Assembly: GCF_030160715.1 (NCBI RefSeq)
Contig: NZ_BSOW01000008.1
Location: 212,464-276,463 of the forward strand
DNA length: 64,000 nt
Reading direction: 5' to 3'
Source: Bradyrhizobium iriomotense
GTDB lineage: Bacteria; Pseudomonadota; Alphaproteobacteria; Rhizobiales; Xanthobacteraceae
Made by a program: the position numbers and the translations under genes. Numbering within the stretch: position 1 is the stretch's first letter; every line of letters starts with the position of its first letter. This document shows, in pieces, positions 1 through 9,031 of this stretch. The notes under the pieces were generated by a model. The model saw nothing but the letters and a program-made list of their open reading frames with translations, searched no databases and had not been told where the DNA came from.

Positions 1-405
1 GATGAAATCGGGATAGCGATTGGCGGCGATGATCTGCACGCTGAGTTTTGGATAGAGCGCGCGGAACGCCGGCAGCATCGGCGCCAGATAGATCATCGCG
101 AACGACAGCGAGCTCGTGACCCGCAGCATGCCCTTCGGCGACAGCGCGCGGTCCGAGACGGCGTCTTCTGCTTCCGCGAGCTCGTTCAGCAGTGTGCTGC
201 ATCGTTGCAGAAGCTCTTGCCCTGCTTCCGTCAGCCATTGCCGGCGCGTGTTCCGCTCGATCAGCCGGACCGCGAGCCGCTCCTCCAGCGCGCTGAGATG
301 CCGGCTTGCCGCCGCGTTTGACATTCGCAGCGTCTCTGCGGCCTTGGAAAGGCTGCCGAGTTCGGCCGTTTTGGAGAAGACCTCGAGCTGGAGAAGGCGG
401 TCCAT
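1..405 (-). CDS. LysR-family transcriptional regulator (C-terminus outside window)
   Basis: N-terminal 135 residues of a LysR regulator; the gene runs off the left edge, so the effector domain is mostly missing. It begins MDRLLQLEVFSKTAELGSL and has the family's winged helix-turn-helix at about residues 17-50 (SKAAETLRMSNAAASRHLSALE). The effector-binding domain starts at about residue 90 with RVTSSLSFAMIYLAPMLP. It is divergent from the hydroxyquinol-type operon at 512, with a 15-bp inverted repeat between them, so it very probably controls that operon in response to an aromatic intermediate. The effector cannot be told from the sequence. Confidence 0.9.
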   Translation of the reverse strand, partial: MDRLLQLEVFSKTAELGSLSKAAETLRMSNAAASRHLSALEERLAVRLIERNTRRQWLTEAGQELLQRCSTLLNELAEAEDAVSDRALSPKGMLRVTSSLSFAMIYLAPMLPAFRALYPKLSVQIIAANRYPDFI

Positions 406-408
406 TTT

Positions 409-463
409 TGCACAAATCGGAAAAGAGACTTACGATTTTTGGCCTTTATTTCCGATTTCTGCA
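409..463. promoter_or_regulatory. Inverted-repeat operator between lysR and the catabolic operon
   Basis: Two 15-base arms, 409-423 (TGCACAAATCGGAAA) and 449-463 (TTTCCGATTTCTGCA), are complementary at 14 of 15 positions across a 25-bp spacer. A further partial copy of the core lies in the spacer near 432-437. Position and size fit a LysR-type recognition/activation site serving both divergent genes. Confidence 0.6.
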
Positions 464-511
464 AGGCAAAATAGCTCCAATAAGCAATATTAGTGGCGAG
501 GAAATCAGGAA

Positions 512-835
512 ATGTCGGGCCCGATCAGGCACATCGTGATGTGGCGGCTACGCGGGGAGACGCCTGCGGAGCGCTCCGCGGCCCGGCTCAAGGTCAAAAC
601 CCTGTTCGAGGGCCTGCGGGGCCGGATCGACGGCCTCACCCATATCGAGGTCGGCCTCGACGTCAGCGATGTCGACTACGCCTGCGACGTCGTGCTGTTC
701 TCCGAATTCGCCGACCAGGCCGCGCTCCAGGCCTATGCAACCCATCCGGAGCACCTGCGCGTACGCCAGGAGCTCGGCGACTTGCGGATCGGCCGCTTCC
801 AGGTCGATTATCCCATCAAAGAGACCGGTGCATGA
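512..835 (+). CDS. Dabb (stress-responsive alpha/beta barrel) domain protein
   Basis: 107 residues that match the Dabb fold throughout: IRHIVMWRL at the start, a central GLTHIEVGLDVS strand and DYACDVVLFSEFADQAALQAYATHPEH near the middle, the family signature. Dabb proteins are small dimeric ferredoxin-like barrels; some act as cyclases or isomerases, many are unassigned. It is the first gene of the operon and overlaps the maleylacetate reductase gene by four bases (ATGA), so the two are translationally coupled. It may handle an unstable ring or lactone intermediate, but that is inference from context only. Confidence 0.88.
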   Translation: MSGPIRHIVMWRLRGETPAERSAARLKVKTLFEGLRGRIDGLTHIEVGLDVSDVDYACDVVLFSEFADQAALQAYATHPEHLRVRQELGDLRIGRFQVDYPIKETGA

Positions 836-1911
836 TCGGTTCGTTCACCTTCGAAAACCTCCCCTGCCGCGTCGTGTTCGGCAGCGGAACGGTTGCGGCG
901 GCCAAGGCCGAGGTCGAGCGGCTGGGCGGCAAGCGGGCACTGGTGCTGACGACGCCGCAGCAGGAGGCGCAAGGCAAGGTCCTCGGCGCTGCACTCGGCC
1001 CGCTCTATGCCGGCCTCTTTGCCGGCGCCACCATGCACACCCCGGTCGAGGTCACCGCGCAGGCGCTCGCGGCGATGAAGGCCTGCGAGGCCGACTGCGT
1101 CGTCTCGCTCGGCGGCGGCTCGACCACCGGCCTCGGCAAAGCGCTGGCGCTGCGCACCGGCGTCAACCAGCTCTGCATCCCCACCACCTATGCCGGCTCG
1201 GAGATGACGCCGATCGTCGGCCAGACCGAGAATGGCCTCAAGACCACGGTGCGCGATGCGGCCGTACTACCCGAGACGGTGATCTACGATGTCGACCTGA
1301 CCTTGACGCTGCCGGTCGGGCTTGCCGCGACCTCCGGCATCAACGCGATCGCACATGCGGTCGAAGCGCTTTACGCGCGCGACACCAATCCCGTGACCTC
1401 GCTGATGGCGGAAGAAGGCATCCGTGCCCTCGCCCGTGCCCTCCCCGCCATTGCCGCGAGGAGTGACGACCGCGAGGCCCGCACCGAGGCGCTCTATGGC
1501 GCCTGGCTCTGCGGCGTCTGTCTCGGTACCGTCGGCATGGCCTTGCATCACAAGCTCTGCCACACGCTCGGCGGCACGTTCGACCTGCCGCACGCTGAGA
1601 CCCACACCATCGTGCTGCCGCATGCGCTGGCCTACAACGCGCCCGCCGTGCCCGATGCGATGACGCGCATCTCGCGCGCGATCGGCGCCGCCGATGCATC
1701 GCGGGGACTGTACGACCTCGCGAAGCGGCTGAATGCAAAGCTGGCGCTGCGCGACATCGGCATGCCGGAGGGCGGCATCGACAAGGCGGCCGACCTCGCA
1801 GTCACCAACGCCTACTGGAATCCGCGCCCCCTCGAGCGCAACGCCATCCGCGACCTGATCGCGCGCGCCTGGGCCGGCGAGCCGCCGGCAGCAACCCAAG
1901 CGGCGGCTTGA
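832..1911 (+). CDS. Maleylacetate reductase (iron-type alcohol dehydrogenase family)
   Basis: 359 residues, the usual length for maleylacetate reductase. The enzyme reduces maleylacetate to 3-oxoadipate with NAD(P)H and is the committed step after intradiol cleavage of hydroxyquinol or chlorocatechols. Family marks: N-terminal FTFENLPCRVVFGSGT, the nucleotide loop VSLGGGSTTGLGKALAL, IPTTYAGSEMTPI, and the His-rich segment GMALHHKLCHTLGGTFDLPHAETHTIVLPHA. An intradiol dioxygenase lies in the same operon at 4225, which supports the assignment. The start at 832 is chosen for its ATGA overlap with the preceding stop. Confidence 0.93.
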   Translation: MIGSFTFENLPCRVVFGSGTVAAAKAEVERLGGKRALVLTTPQQEAQGKVLGAALGPLYAGLFAGATMHTPVEVTAQALAAMKACEADCVVSLGGGSTTGLGKALALRTGVNQLCIPTTYAGSEMTPIVGQTENGLKTTVRDAAVLPETVIYDVDLTLTLPVGLAATSGINAIAHAVEALYARDTNPVTSLMAEEGIRALARALPAIAARSDDREARTEALYGAWLCGVCLGTVGMALHHKLCHTLGGTFDLPHAETHTIVLPHALAYNAPAVPDAMTRISRAIGAADASRGLYDLAKRLNAKLALRDIGMPEGGIDKAADLAVTNAYWNPRPLERNAIRDLIARAWAGEPPAATQAAA

Positions 1912-1915
1912 AGCG

Positions 1916-3289
1916 ATGCGGCGCACGCTGATCAAATCGGCAACCATCATCAGCATGGATGATGCGATCGGCGATCTCCGCATCGGCGATGTGCTGGTCG
2001 AGGACAACCGGATCGTCGAGGTGCGTCCGAATATCGACCTCGGCAGCGGCACAGCCGAGACCGAGATCGTCGACGGCACCAGGCGTATCGTCATCCCCGG
2101 GCTGATCAACGCGCATATGCACACCTGGCAGACGGCATTGCGCGGTTTTGCCGCCAACTGGACGCTGCTCGAGTATTTCAGCCGCATGCATGCGGGGCTG
2201 GCGACGGTGTTCCGGCCCGAAGACATCTACATCGCGACCCTCGTCGGCGCGCTGAACCAGATCAATCAAGGCACCACAACGCTGGTCGACTGGTGCCACA
2301 ACAATCCGACGCCTGACCATACCGACGCCGCCGTGCGCGGCCTGATCGAGAGCGGCATCCGCGCCGCTTTCTTCCACGGCTCGCCGAAGCTTGAGCCCAA
2401 GCCGGGCGAGCCGCATTTCTCGGAGATCCCGCATCCGCGCCGCGAGGTCGAGCGGTTGCTGGCGGGTCCCCTCGCCGATCGTGACGGCCTCGTCACGCTC
2501 GGACTTGCCATCCTGGGCCCGCACTATTCGACGCTCGACGTCGCCATGCATGATTTCCGCCTGGCGCGGGGGGCTGGCCTGATCGCCTCGATGCACCAGG
2601 GCGGCGGTCCGGCCAAGACGCCGGGCGGCTGGGAGAAGCTGGTCGAGGCAGGTCTCGTCGGCCCCAACGTCAATATCGTCCACGGCAACGACCTGCCCGA
2701 TGATCTACTGACCCGCCTCGTCGATCTCGGCGTCTCCTTCTCGGTGACGCCCGAGAACGAGATGATCCAGGGCCACGGCTTTCCGATCACAGGACGGCTG
2801 CTGCAGCGCGGCGTCCGCCCCACGATCGGAATCGACCTCGAATCCGTGCTGGCCGGCGATCTCTTCTCCGCTGCGCGCATCGCGCTGTCGATGCAGCGGG
2901 CGCTCGATAACGCCGAGACCCGCAAGAGCCACGGCACCATTCCCGCGACGACGACGATCCCTGTGCGCGAAGCGCTGCGCTGGATCACGCTGGAGGGCGC
3001 CCGCATGCTCGGCCGCGACGGCCAGATCGGCTCGCTGACGCCCGGCAAACTTGCCGACCTCGTCATCATCGATGCCTCCGATCTCAACCTCGTCCCGGTG
3101 CACGATCCGGTCGCCACCGTCGTGATGCAGACGAGCCTCGCCAACATCGAGGCCGTCATGATCGGTGGCGTCTGGAAGAAATGGAACGGCCGGCTGCTGG
3201 CTGACGGGCTGGAGACCAAGAAGGAGCTGCTCGCACGATCCGGGCGGCGGCTGGTGCAGGACATCGAACGACAGGGACGCGCCGCCTGA
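1916..3289 (+). CDS. Amidohydrolase (TRZ/ATZ-like hydrolase/deaminase)
   Basis: 457-residue metal-dependent hydrolase of the amidohydrolase superfamily, chlorohydrolase/guanine-deaminase-like branch. An N-terminal beta domain (IKSATIISMDDAIGDLRIGDVLVEDNRIVEV) is followed by the HxH ligand pair at His67/His69 (GLINAHMHTWQ). Later come ASMHQGGG, NIVHGNDL and GIDLESVLAGD, which hold the remaining candidate metal ligands, and a C-terminal GSLTPGKLADLVIIDAS strand. It starts five bases after the maleylacetate reductase stop, so it is co-transcribed. Probably it removes an amine or amide group from the substrate before ring opening; the substrate is unknown. Confidence 0.88.
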   Translation: MRRTLIKSATIISMDDAIGDLRIGDVLVEDNRIVEVRPNIDLGSGTAETEIVDGTRRIVIPGLINAHMHTWQTALRGFAANWTLLEYFSRMHAGLATVFRPEDIYIATLVGALNQINQGTTTLVDWCHNNPTPDHTDAAVRGLIESGIRAAFFHGSPKLEPKPGEPHFSEIPHPRREVERLLAGPLADRDGLVTLGLAILGPHYSTLDVAMHDFRLARGAGLIASMHQGGGPAKTPGGWEKLVEAGLVGPNVNIVHGNDLPDDLLTRLVDLGVSFSVTPENEMIQGHGFPITGRLLQRGVRPTIGIDLESVLAGDLFSAARIALSMQRALDNAETRKSHGTIPATTTIPVREALRWITLEGARMLGRDGQIGSLTPGKLADLVIIDASDLNLVPVHDPVATVVMQTSLANIEAVMIGGVWKKWNGRLLADGLETKKELLARSGRRLVQDIERQGRAA

Positions 3290-3309
3290 GGCGCCAACGG
3301 ACGACAAGA

Positions 3310-4212
3310 ATGACAGACGCTTCGAAAAACATTGCTTTCATCGGCATCGGCAAGATGGGTCTGCCGATGTCGGTGCTCGTCGCCAAGGCTGGTTACGCCG
3401 TGACCGCGTTCGACCAGAGCGCGGCGCGGATCGCCGCCGCACGCGAACAAGGCCTGTCGATTGCGGAATCCGCCGCCGAAGCCGTCAGGGGCCGAACCGC
3501 GGTCATCACCTCGCTTCCCGATGACGCAGTGCTGCACGCCGTCATGCTCGGTGCAGGCGGCATCATCGGCGTGATGGCGCCGAACTCCATTCTCATTGAA
3601 ACCAGCACGGTCAGCGCAGAAGCCTCCGCCGAGGTCGACGCCGCCGCAAAAGCCCGCGGCATTACCTATCTGCGCGCGCCGGTCTCCGGCAATGCGAGCA
3701 TCGTTCACACGGGCGCGCTGAGCTGCTTCGTCTCAGGGCCAAAGGACGCCTTCGAGGCCACAAGACCGCTGTTCGCAGCGTTCACCCGCGCGCAGACCTA
3801 TCTCGGGCCCGGCGAAGAAGCACGCTACGCAAAGCTCGCGGTCAACCTGATGATTGCGGTGTCGGCGGCCATGATGGCCGAGAGCCTCGCGCTCGCTCGA
3901 AAGGGTGGCATCGCCTGGCAGGACATTCTGAAGGTGCTCGACGACAGCGCGGTCGCTTCGCCCATGGTGAAGTACAAGACCGCGCCGCTCAGGACACGCG
4001 ATTTCGAGTCCAGCTTCTCCTGCAAGCAGATGGCCAAGGACCTCGATCTCATCCTCGGCGCCGGTCATGCCGTCGGTGTGCCACTCCAGCTCGCAGCGCA
4101 GGTGCGCGAGACCTATGGCTCACTGGTCGCGCAGGGCGATGGCGAGACCGACTTCATCGCGACCGTCAAGCATCTGGAACGGCTGTCCGGGCTTGGCGAA
4201 CCGAAACTCTGA
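3310..4212 (+). CDS. NAD(P)-dependent 3-hydroxyisobutyrate dehydrogenase-like oxidoreductase
   Basis: 300 residues with the beta-hydroxyacid dehydrogenase layout: a Rossmann domain opening IAFIGIGKMGLPMSVLVAKAGY, the substrate-binding stretch YLRAPVSGNASIVHTGALSCFVSG (family signature APVSG), and the helix with the catalytic lysine (YAKLAVNLMIAVSAAMMAES). These enzymes oxidise short hydroxyacids or reduce semialdehydes with NAD(P). It sits between the amidohydrolase and the dioxygenase of the same operon, so it probably acts on an aldehyde or alcohol made in this pathway. Substrate not predictable. Confidence 0.9.
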   Translation: MTDASKNIAFIGIGKMGLPMSVLVAKAGYAVTAFDQSAARIAAAREQGLSIAESAAEAVRGRTAVITSLPDDAVLHAVMLGAGGIIGVMAPNSILIETSTVSAEASAEVDAAAKARGITYLRAPVSGNASIVHTGALSCFVSGPKDAFEATRPLFAAFTRAQTYLGPGEEARYAKLAVNLMIAVSAAMMAESLALARKGGIAWQDILKVLDDSAVASPMVKYKTAPLRTRDFESSFSCKQMAKDLDLILGAGHAVGVPLQLAAQVRETYGSLVAQGDGETDFIATVKHLERLSGLGEPKL

Positions 4213-4224
4213 TCGACGGAGGCA

Positions 4225-5112
4225 ATGTTGCGTAACTTCAACGAGAACACGATCACCGACGCGGTGTTGGAGCGGATCAAGGACGCCACCGATCCGCGGA
4301 TCAAGCAGGTGAGCGAGGCGCTGGTGCGCCACCTTCATGCCTTCGTGCGCGAGGTGCGGCCGACCCAGAAGGAATGGGAATACGGCATCGACTTCCTCAC
4401 CCGCACCGGCCACATGTGCGACGACAAGCGCCAGGAGTTCATCCTGCTGTCGGATACGCTCGGCGTTTCCATGCTGGTCGACGCCATCAACCATCCCGTG
4501 CCGGAGGGCGCGACCGAGACCACGGTGCTCGGCCCGTTCTTCGTGCAGGCCGCCCCGGAGAAGGCCAGCGGCGAGGACATCTCCGGCACCATGGAAGGCG
4601 ATCCGATGCTGGTCACAGGCACCGTCTCGGCCGTGGACGGCCGGCCGCTCGCGGGCGCCGTGGTCGATGTCTGGCATTCCGACGACGACGGCTATTACGA
4701 CGTGCAGCAGCTCGACAAGATCGGCGATCTCGCGATGCGCGCGCGCTTCCACACCGACCAGAACGGCCGTTTCCATTTCTGGTCGATCAAGCCCGCCGCC
4801 TACCCGATCCCGCATGATGGCCCCGTCGGAGAGATGCTGGAGGCCCAGGGCCGACATCCCTGGCGTCCGGCGCATGTGCATTTCATGATCTCCGCGCCAG
4901 GCTTCGAACAGCTCGTGACACACGTGTTCGTCGCCGGCGATCGATACCTCGACAGCGACGTGGTGTTCGGCGTCAAGGACAGCCTGATCCGCGAGTTCGT
5001 CCGTCATCCGGCCGGCAGTGCGCCTGATGGTCGCATGGTGGACAGCGACTATTTCCATCTCAACTACGATTTCGGCCTGAAGCAGGTTGCGAGCAGCGCG
5101 CAGGCCGCCTAA
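4225..5112 (+). CDS. Intradiol ring-cleavage dioxygenase, hydroxyquinol 1,2-dioxygenase-like
   Basis: 295 residues. An N-terminal helical dimerisation domain typical of catechol/hydroxyquinol 1,2-dioxygenases (about 1-100) precedes the catalytic beta sandwich. Expected Fe(III) ligands are visible: a Tyr in HSDDDGYYDVQ (Tyr157/158), Tyr193 in AAYPIPHDGP, and His217/His219 in RPAHVHFM. The enzyme opens a catecholic ring between the hydroxyls; hydroxyquinol would give maleylacetate. The maleylacetate reductase in the operon makes hydroxyquinol the most likely substrate, but chlorocatechol or catechol activity cannot be excluded. Confidence 0.9.
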   Translation: MLRNFNENTITDAVLERIKDATDPRIKQVSEALVRHLHAFVREVRPTQKEWEYGIDFLTRTGHMCDDKRQEFILLSDTLGVSMLVDAINHPVPEGATETTVLGPFFVQAAPEKASGEDISGTMEGDPMLVTGTVSAVDGRPLAGAVVDVWHSDDDGYYDVQQLDKIGDLAMRARFHTDQNGRFHFWSIKPAAYPIPHDGPVGEMLEAQGRHPWRPAHVHFMISAPGFEQLVTHVFVAGDRYLDSDVVFGVKDSLIREFVRHPAGSAPDGRMVDSDYFHLNYDFGLKQVASSAQAA

Positions 5113-5173
5113 GGCGAACGGCAGCGGAGTGGACCGCCAGAGTCCGGAAAGCAGGGAAAGACAGGGAGCAAGG

Positions 5174-6568
5174 ATGGGACCGCGGGTCAGCACAGCAACA
5201 TTGGCCGATCGCCTCACAGGCATGATCGGCCCGCGCGCGAGTATCGCGCGCGGCGTGCTCGATCAGCATGGGCAGAGCGAGTCGCACTATCGGAACCTGC
5301 CGCCGGACATCGTCGTATTCCCCGAGACGACCGCGGAGGTCGCCGGGATCGTTAAGCTGTGCGCGGGCGCCGGCATGCCGATCGTCCCGTTCGGCGCCGG
5401 CACCTCGCTTGAAGGCAACGCATCCTCGGTCGCGGGCGGCGTCTGCATCGACTTCGCACGGATGAACAAGGTGCTGGCGGTGCACGAGAGTGACATGGAT
5501 GTCGTGGTGCAGCCCGGCATCACCCGAAAGCAGCTCAATGCGGAGCTGCGCGGCAGCGGCCTGTTCTTTCCGATCGATCCCGGCGCTGACGCATCGATCG
5601 GCGGCATGACGTCCACCCGCGCCTCCGGCACCATGGCGGTGCGTTACGGCACCATGAAGGACAATGTCATGGCGCTGGAGGTCGTGCTAGCGGACGGACG
5701 CGTGATCCGCACGGCGCAGCGCGCGCGCAAATCGGCCGCCGGCTACGACCTGACGCGCCTGTTCGTCGGTGCCGAGGGTACGCTGGGAGTCATCACGGAA
5801 ATCACGCTAAAACTGCATCCATTGCCGCAGGCGATCTCGGCCGCCGTGTGCAGCTTCGACACCCTTCATAACGCAGTCGACACCGCGATCGCCGTAATCC
5901 AGGCGGCTATTCCAGTAGCGCGGGTCGAGCTCGTCGACGACGTCATGATGCGCGGCATCAATGCCTATTCAAAGCTCGGCTATCGCGAAGCGCCGACGCT
6001 GTTCTTCGAGTTCCACGGCTCGGAGACGGCTGTCGCCGAGCAGGCCGAGGTCGCACAGGCGATCGCCACCGAACATGGCGGCCACGGCTTCGCATGGGCA
6101 AAGGCACCGGAGGATCGCAGCCGGCTCTGGCACGCGCGCGACAACACGCTCTATGCCGGCCTGGGCCTGCGGCCGGGCGCACGCGCCGTGATCACAGACG
6201 TCTGCGTACCGATCTCGCGGCTTGCAGAATGCCTGACGGAGACGCGACGGGACGCCGATGCGCACGGCTTTACCGCCCCGATCGTCGGTCATGTCGGCGA
6301 CGGCAATTTCCACATGCTGATCCTGATCGATCCTGACAATGCCGACGAGGTTGCCGGCGCCAGGGCGCTGCAGGCGCGCATGGTTACACGCGCCATCGCG
6401 ATGGACGGCACCTGCACCGGCGAGCACGGCATCGGGCTCGGCAAGATCGACTATCTCACCGACGAACTCGGCGAGGCCGTCGACGTGATGCGGTCGATCA
6501 AGACGGCGCTCGACCCCAACGGCCTGATGAATCCCGGGAAGATTTTTGCCAGCGGAGCGCACGCATGA
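5174..6568 (+). CDS. FAD-linked oxidase (glycolate oxidase GlcD / D-lactate dehydrogenase type)
   Basis: 464 residues. N-terminal PCMH-type FAD domain (PPDIVVFPETTAEVAGIVKLC, VPFGAGTSLEGNASS, then SIGGMTSTRASGTMAVRYGTMKDNV) and C-terminal FAD-oxidase domain with GHVGDGNFHMLILID and TCTGEHGIGLGKIDYL. It oxidises a 2-hydroxyacid to a 2-oxoacid and passes electrons to a quinone or cytochrome. The ATG at 5174 follows an AGGGAGCAAGG ribosome site; an in-frame start at 5087 would overlap the dioxygenase gene. It overlaps the following ABC gene by four bases. Confidence 0.88.
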   Translation: MGPRVSTATLADRLTGMIGPRASIARGVLDQHGQSESHYRNLPPDIVVFPETTAEVAGIVKLCAGAGMPIVPFGAGTSLEGNASSVAGGVCIDFARMNKVLAVHESDMDVVVQPGITRKQLNAELRGSGLFFPIDPGADASIGGMTSTRASGTMAVRYGTMKDNVMALEVVLADGRVIRTAQRARKSAAGYDLTRLFVGAEGTLGVITEITLKLHPLPQAISAAVCSFDTLHNAVDTAIAVIQAAIPVARVELVDDVMMRGINAYSKLGYREAPTLFFEFHGSETAVAEQAEVAQAIATEHGGHGFAWAKAPEDRSRLWHARDNTLYAGLGLRPGARAVITDVCVPISRLAECLTETRRDADAHGFTAPIVGHVGDGNFHMLILIDPDNADEVAGARALQARMVTRAIAMDGTCTGEHGIGLGKIDYLTDELGEAVDVMRSIKTALDPNGLMNPGKIFASGAHA

Positions 6569-8088
6569 GCTCGGCGTCGACCATCGAGGCCCCCTCGCCC
6601 GCACCGCTCCTGGAGCTGCGCGGCATCAGCAAGGAATTTCCGGGCGTCAAGGCGCTGGACGACGTGTCCTTTGCCGTGTTTCCCGGCGAGGTCCATATGC
6701 TGCTCGGCGAGAACGGCGCCGGCAAGTCGAGCCTGATGAAGGTGCTGTGCGGCGCCTACCGCGCCGACGCCGGCGAGTTCTACTACAAGGGCGACAAGGT
6801 CGCGATCGCCTCGACCGCCGACGCGCAGAAGCTCGGCATCGCCGTCATCTTCCAGGAATTCTCGCTCGTCCCCCATCTCGACATCGCGCAAAACATCTTC
6901 CTCGGCCGCGAACCGAAAGGCCGCATTCCCGGCACGATCGATCGCCGCAAGATCCTGGCCGACGCCAAACGCGTGCTCGACACGATCGGCTTCGATATCG
7001 ATCCTTCCACAACTGTCGACAAGCTCGGCGTCGCCCAGCAACAGATGGTCGAGATTGCCAAGGCGATCAGCCAGAACGCGCGCATCCTGGTCATGGACGA
7101 GCCGACCGCGGCGCTGTCCGACCGCGAGACCGACCTCCTGTTCGCGCTGATCGCCCGGCTGAAGGCCGATGGCGTCTCCATCGTCTATATCTCGCACCGC
7201 ATGGCCGAGGTGTTCGCGCTCGGCGACCGGATCACGGTCCTGCGCGACGGCCGACGCATCGACGGCGTCCGCCCTGCCGACGTCACGCCGGACCAGCTCG
7301 TCCGCATGATGGTCGGTCGCACCGTCGACATGAGCTATCCGCGCAACTTCGCCGACAAGCCCGGCGAGGTGCTGCTCAGCGTCAAGGGCCTGACCTCGCC
7401 GACAGGTATTTCCGATATCGACATCGAGGTGCGCCGGGGCGAGATCGTCGGCCTTTGCGGCCTCGTCGGGTCCGGCCGCAGCGAGGTCGCGCGCGCGATC
7501 TTCGGCGCGGACCCCGTGACATCAGGCGAGATCGTCTTCGACGGCAAGACGATCTCCGGCGAGCCCGACGTCGCGGCGCGCCGCGGCATTGCCCTGATCC
7601 CCGAGAGCCGGAAGAGCGAGGGCCTCGCACTGCTCCGCTCGGTCGGCGACAATCTCGTGGTCTCGGCGCTGAGAAAGCTGTTCCCGAGCGGCCTGTTCGA
7701 CCAGCGCAGCGCGCAGCGCACGTCGGATAGCCTGATCCGGCAGCTCAGGATCGCGACCCCGAGCGCCCGCCAGGCCGTCGGCCTATTGTCCGGCGGCAAC
7801 CAGCAGAAGGTCGTGATCGGCAAATGGCTCGCTGCCGGTGCCAAGCTCTTCATCTTCGACGAGCCGACGCGCGGCATCGACATCGGCGCAAAGTCCGAGA
7901 TCTTTGCCCTGATCGACCGACTGGTCGCCGAGGGCGCGGCGGCGCTGATGATCTCGTCCGAGCAGGTCGAGATCTGCCATGTCTGCGACCGCGCCTATGT
8001 GATGCGCGAGGGCCGCATCGCCGGGCATCTGGCGCGCGCCGAATTAACCGAGGAGAACATCGTGCGACTGGGGATGCATCATGCGTGA
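6565..8088 (+). CDS. CUT2-type sugar/organic solute ABC transporter, duplicated ATPase
   Basis: 507 residues with two ABC ATPase halves, as in RbsA. The first half has a full Walker A (LLGENGAGKSSLMK), LGVAQQQMVEIAKAI and Walker B LVMDEPTAALSD. The second half has a degenerate P-loop (GLVGSGRSEVARAIFG) but a clear LSGGNQQKVVIGKWL signature and IFDEPTRGIDIG. It powers the importer encoded with 8081, 9028 and 10052. The start ATG overlaps the previous stop and its own stop overlaps the next gene by eight bases. Although this family is named for ribose and xylose, this operon points to an aromatic-related or nitrogenous solute. Confidence 0.95.
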   Translation: MSSASTIEAPSPAPLLELRGISKEFPGVKALDDVSFAVFPGEVHMLLGENGAGKSSLMKVLCGAYRADAGEFYYKGDKVAIASTADAQKLGIAVIFQEFSLVPHLDIAQNIFLGREPKGRIPGTIDRRKILADAKRVLDTIGFDIDPSTTVDKLGVAQQQMVEIAKAISQNARILVMDEPTAALSDRETDLLFALIARLKADGVSIVYISHRMAEVFALGDRITVLRDGRRIDGVRPADVTPDQLVRMMVGRTVDMSYPRNFADKPGEVLLSVKGLTSPTGISDIDIEVRRGEIVGLCGLVGSGRSEVARAIFGADPVTSGEIVFDGKTISGEPDVAARRGIALIPESRKSEGLALLRSVGDNLVVSALRKLFPSGLFDQRSAQRTSDSLIRQLRIATPSARQAVGLLSGGNQQKVVIGKWLAAGAKLFIFDEPTRGIDIGAKSEIFALIDRLVAEGAAALMISSEQVEICHVCDRAYVMREGRIAGHLARAELTEENIVRLGMHHA

Positions 8089-9031
8089 GGCCGCGGTCGT
8101 CTCTCAACCAAATCCGCTGCAACGCATTCCCGGCGTCGCCATCGTGCTGGTGCTCCTGATCGCGCTGTTCGGGGCGATCGCGCCCGGCTTCCTGTCGGTC
8201 GCCAACCTCTCCAACGTGCTGGTGCAATCGACGATCCTGACCATGCTGGCGCTGCCGATGACGTTGATCATCATGACCGAAGGCCTGGACCTGTCGATGG
8301 GCGCGGTGCTGACGCTGACCTCGCTCTGCGTCGCCATCGTGTCGCTGGCGACCAAATCGATGCTGCTTGGCCTGGCCGCCGGCGTGCTGGTCGGTGCCGC
8401 CTTCGGCACCGTCAATGGCTGGCTGGTCGCCATCCTCGGCATTCCGCCGTTCGTCGCGACGCTCGGCACGCTTGGCATGGCTCAAGGCCTGTCGCTGATC
8501 GTCTCTGACGGCCAGAGCGTGGTCGGCATCCCCCACAGCGTGCGTGATATCTACTCGTCCACGCTTCTCGGCGTGCCCGTGCCGATCGTGATGGCGCTCG
8601 TGACTTATGCGGCGTTTCACGCCCTGCTCTATCACACCCGCTTCGGCACCTACATCTTCGCGCTCGGGGGCAATCCCGAGGCGCTGAGATATGCCGGCCT
8701 CTCGCCGAACCGGCTCCTGATCGCGGTCTACGCGATCGGCGGCACCATGGCCGGCGTCGCCGGCCTCTTGATGACCGCGCGCATGAATTCCGGCCACCCG
8801 ACCGCCGGCCTCGGCCTCGAATTCGACGCCATCGCGGCGGTCGCGGTTGGCGGCACGTCCTTTGAGCGCGGCAACGGCTGGTTGCTCGGCACCGTGCTCG
8901 GCGTCATCGCCGTCGGCGTCTTGCGCAACGGACTCAACCTGATCTCGCTGCCGTCCTCAGTGCAGGTCGCAAGCGTCGGCGTCCTCGTCATTGTCGCGCT
9001 GTTCCTCGACGGCATCAGGAGCCGCGCATGA
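8081..9031 (+). CDS. ABC transporter permease (RbsC family), first of two
   Basis: 316 residues, almost entirely hydrophobic, with about eight to ten predicted membrane segments, for example IPGVAIVLVLLIALFGAIAPGFL near the start. The family block LPMTLIIMTEGLDLSMGAVLTLTSL is present, as is the cytoplasmic loop ALGGNPEALRYAGLSPNRLLIAVYAIGG that contacts the ATPase. It forms the membrane channel, probably as a heterodimer with the permease at 9028. Gene overlaps on both sides show tight coupling. Confidence 0.94.
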   Translation: MREAAVVSQPNPLQRIPGVAIVLVLLIALFGAIAPGFLSVANLSNVLVQSTILTMLALPMTLIIMTEGLDLSMGAVLTLTSLCVAIVSLATKSMLLGLAAGVLVGAAFGTVNGWLVAILGIPPFVATLGTLGMAQGLSLIVSDGQSVVGIPHSVRDIYSSTLLGVPVPIVMALVTYAAFHALLYHTRFGTYIFALGGNPEALRYAGLSPNRLLIAVYAIGGTMAGVAGLLMTARMNSGHPTAGLGLEFDAIAAVAVGGTSFERGNGWLLGTVLGVIAVGVLRNGLNLISLPSSVQVASVGVLVIVALFLDGIRSRA

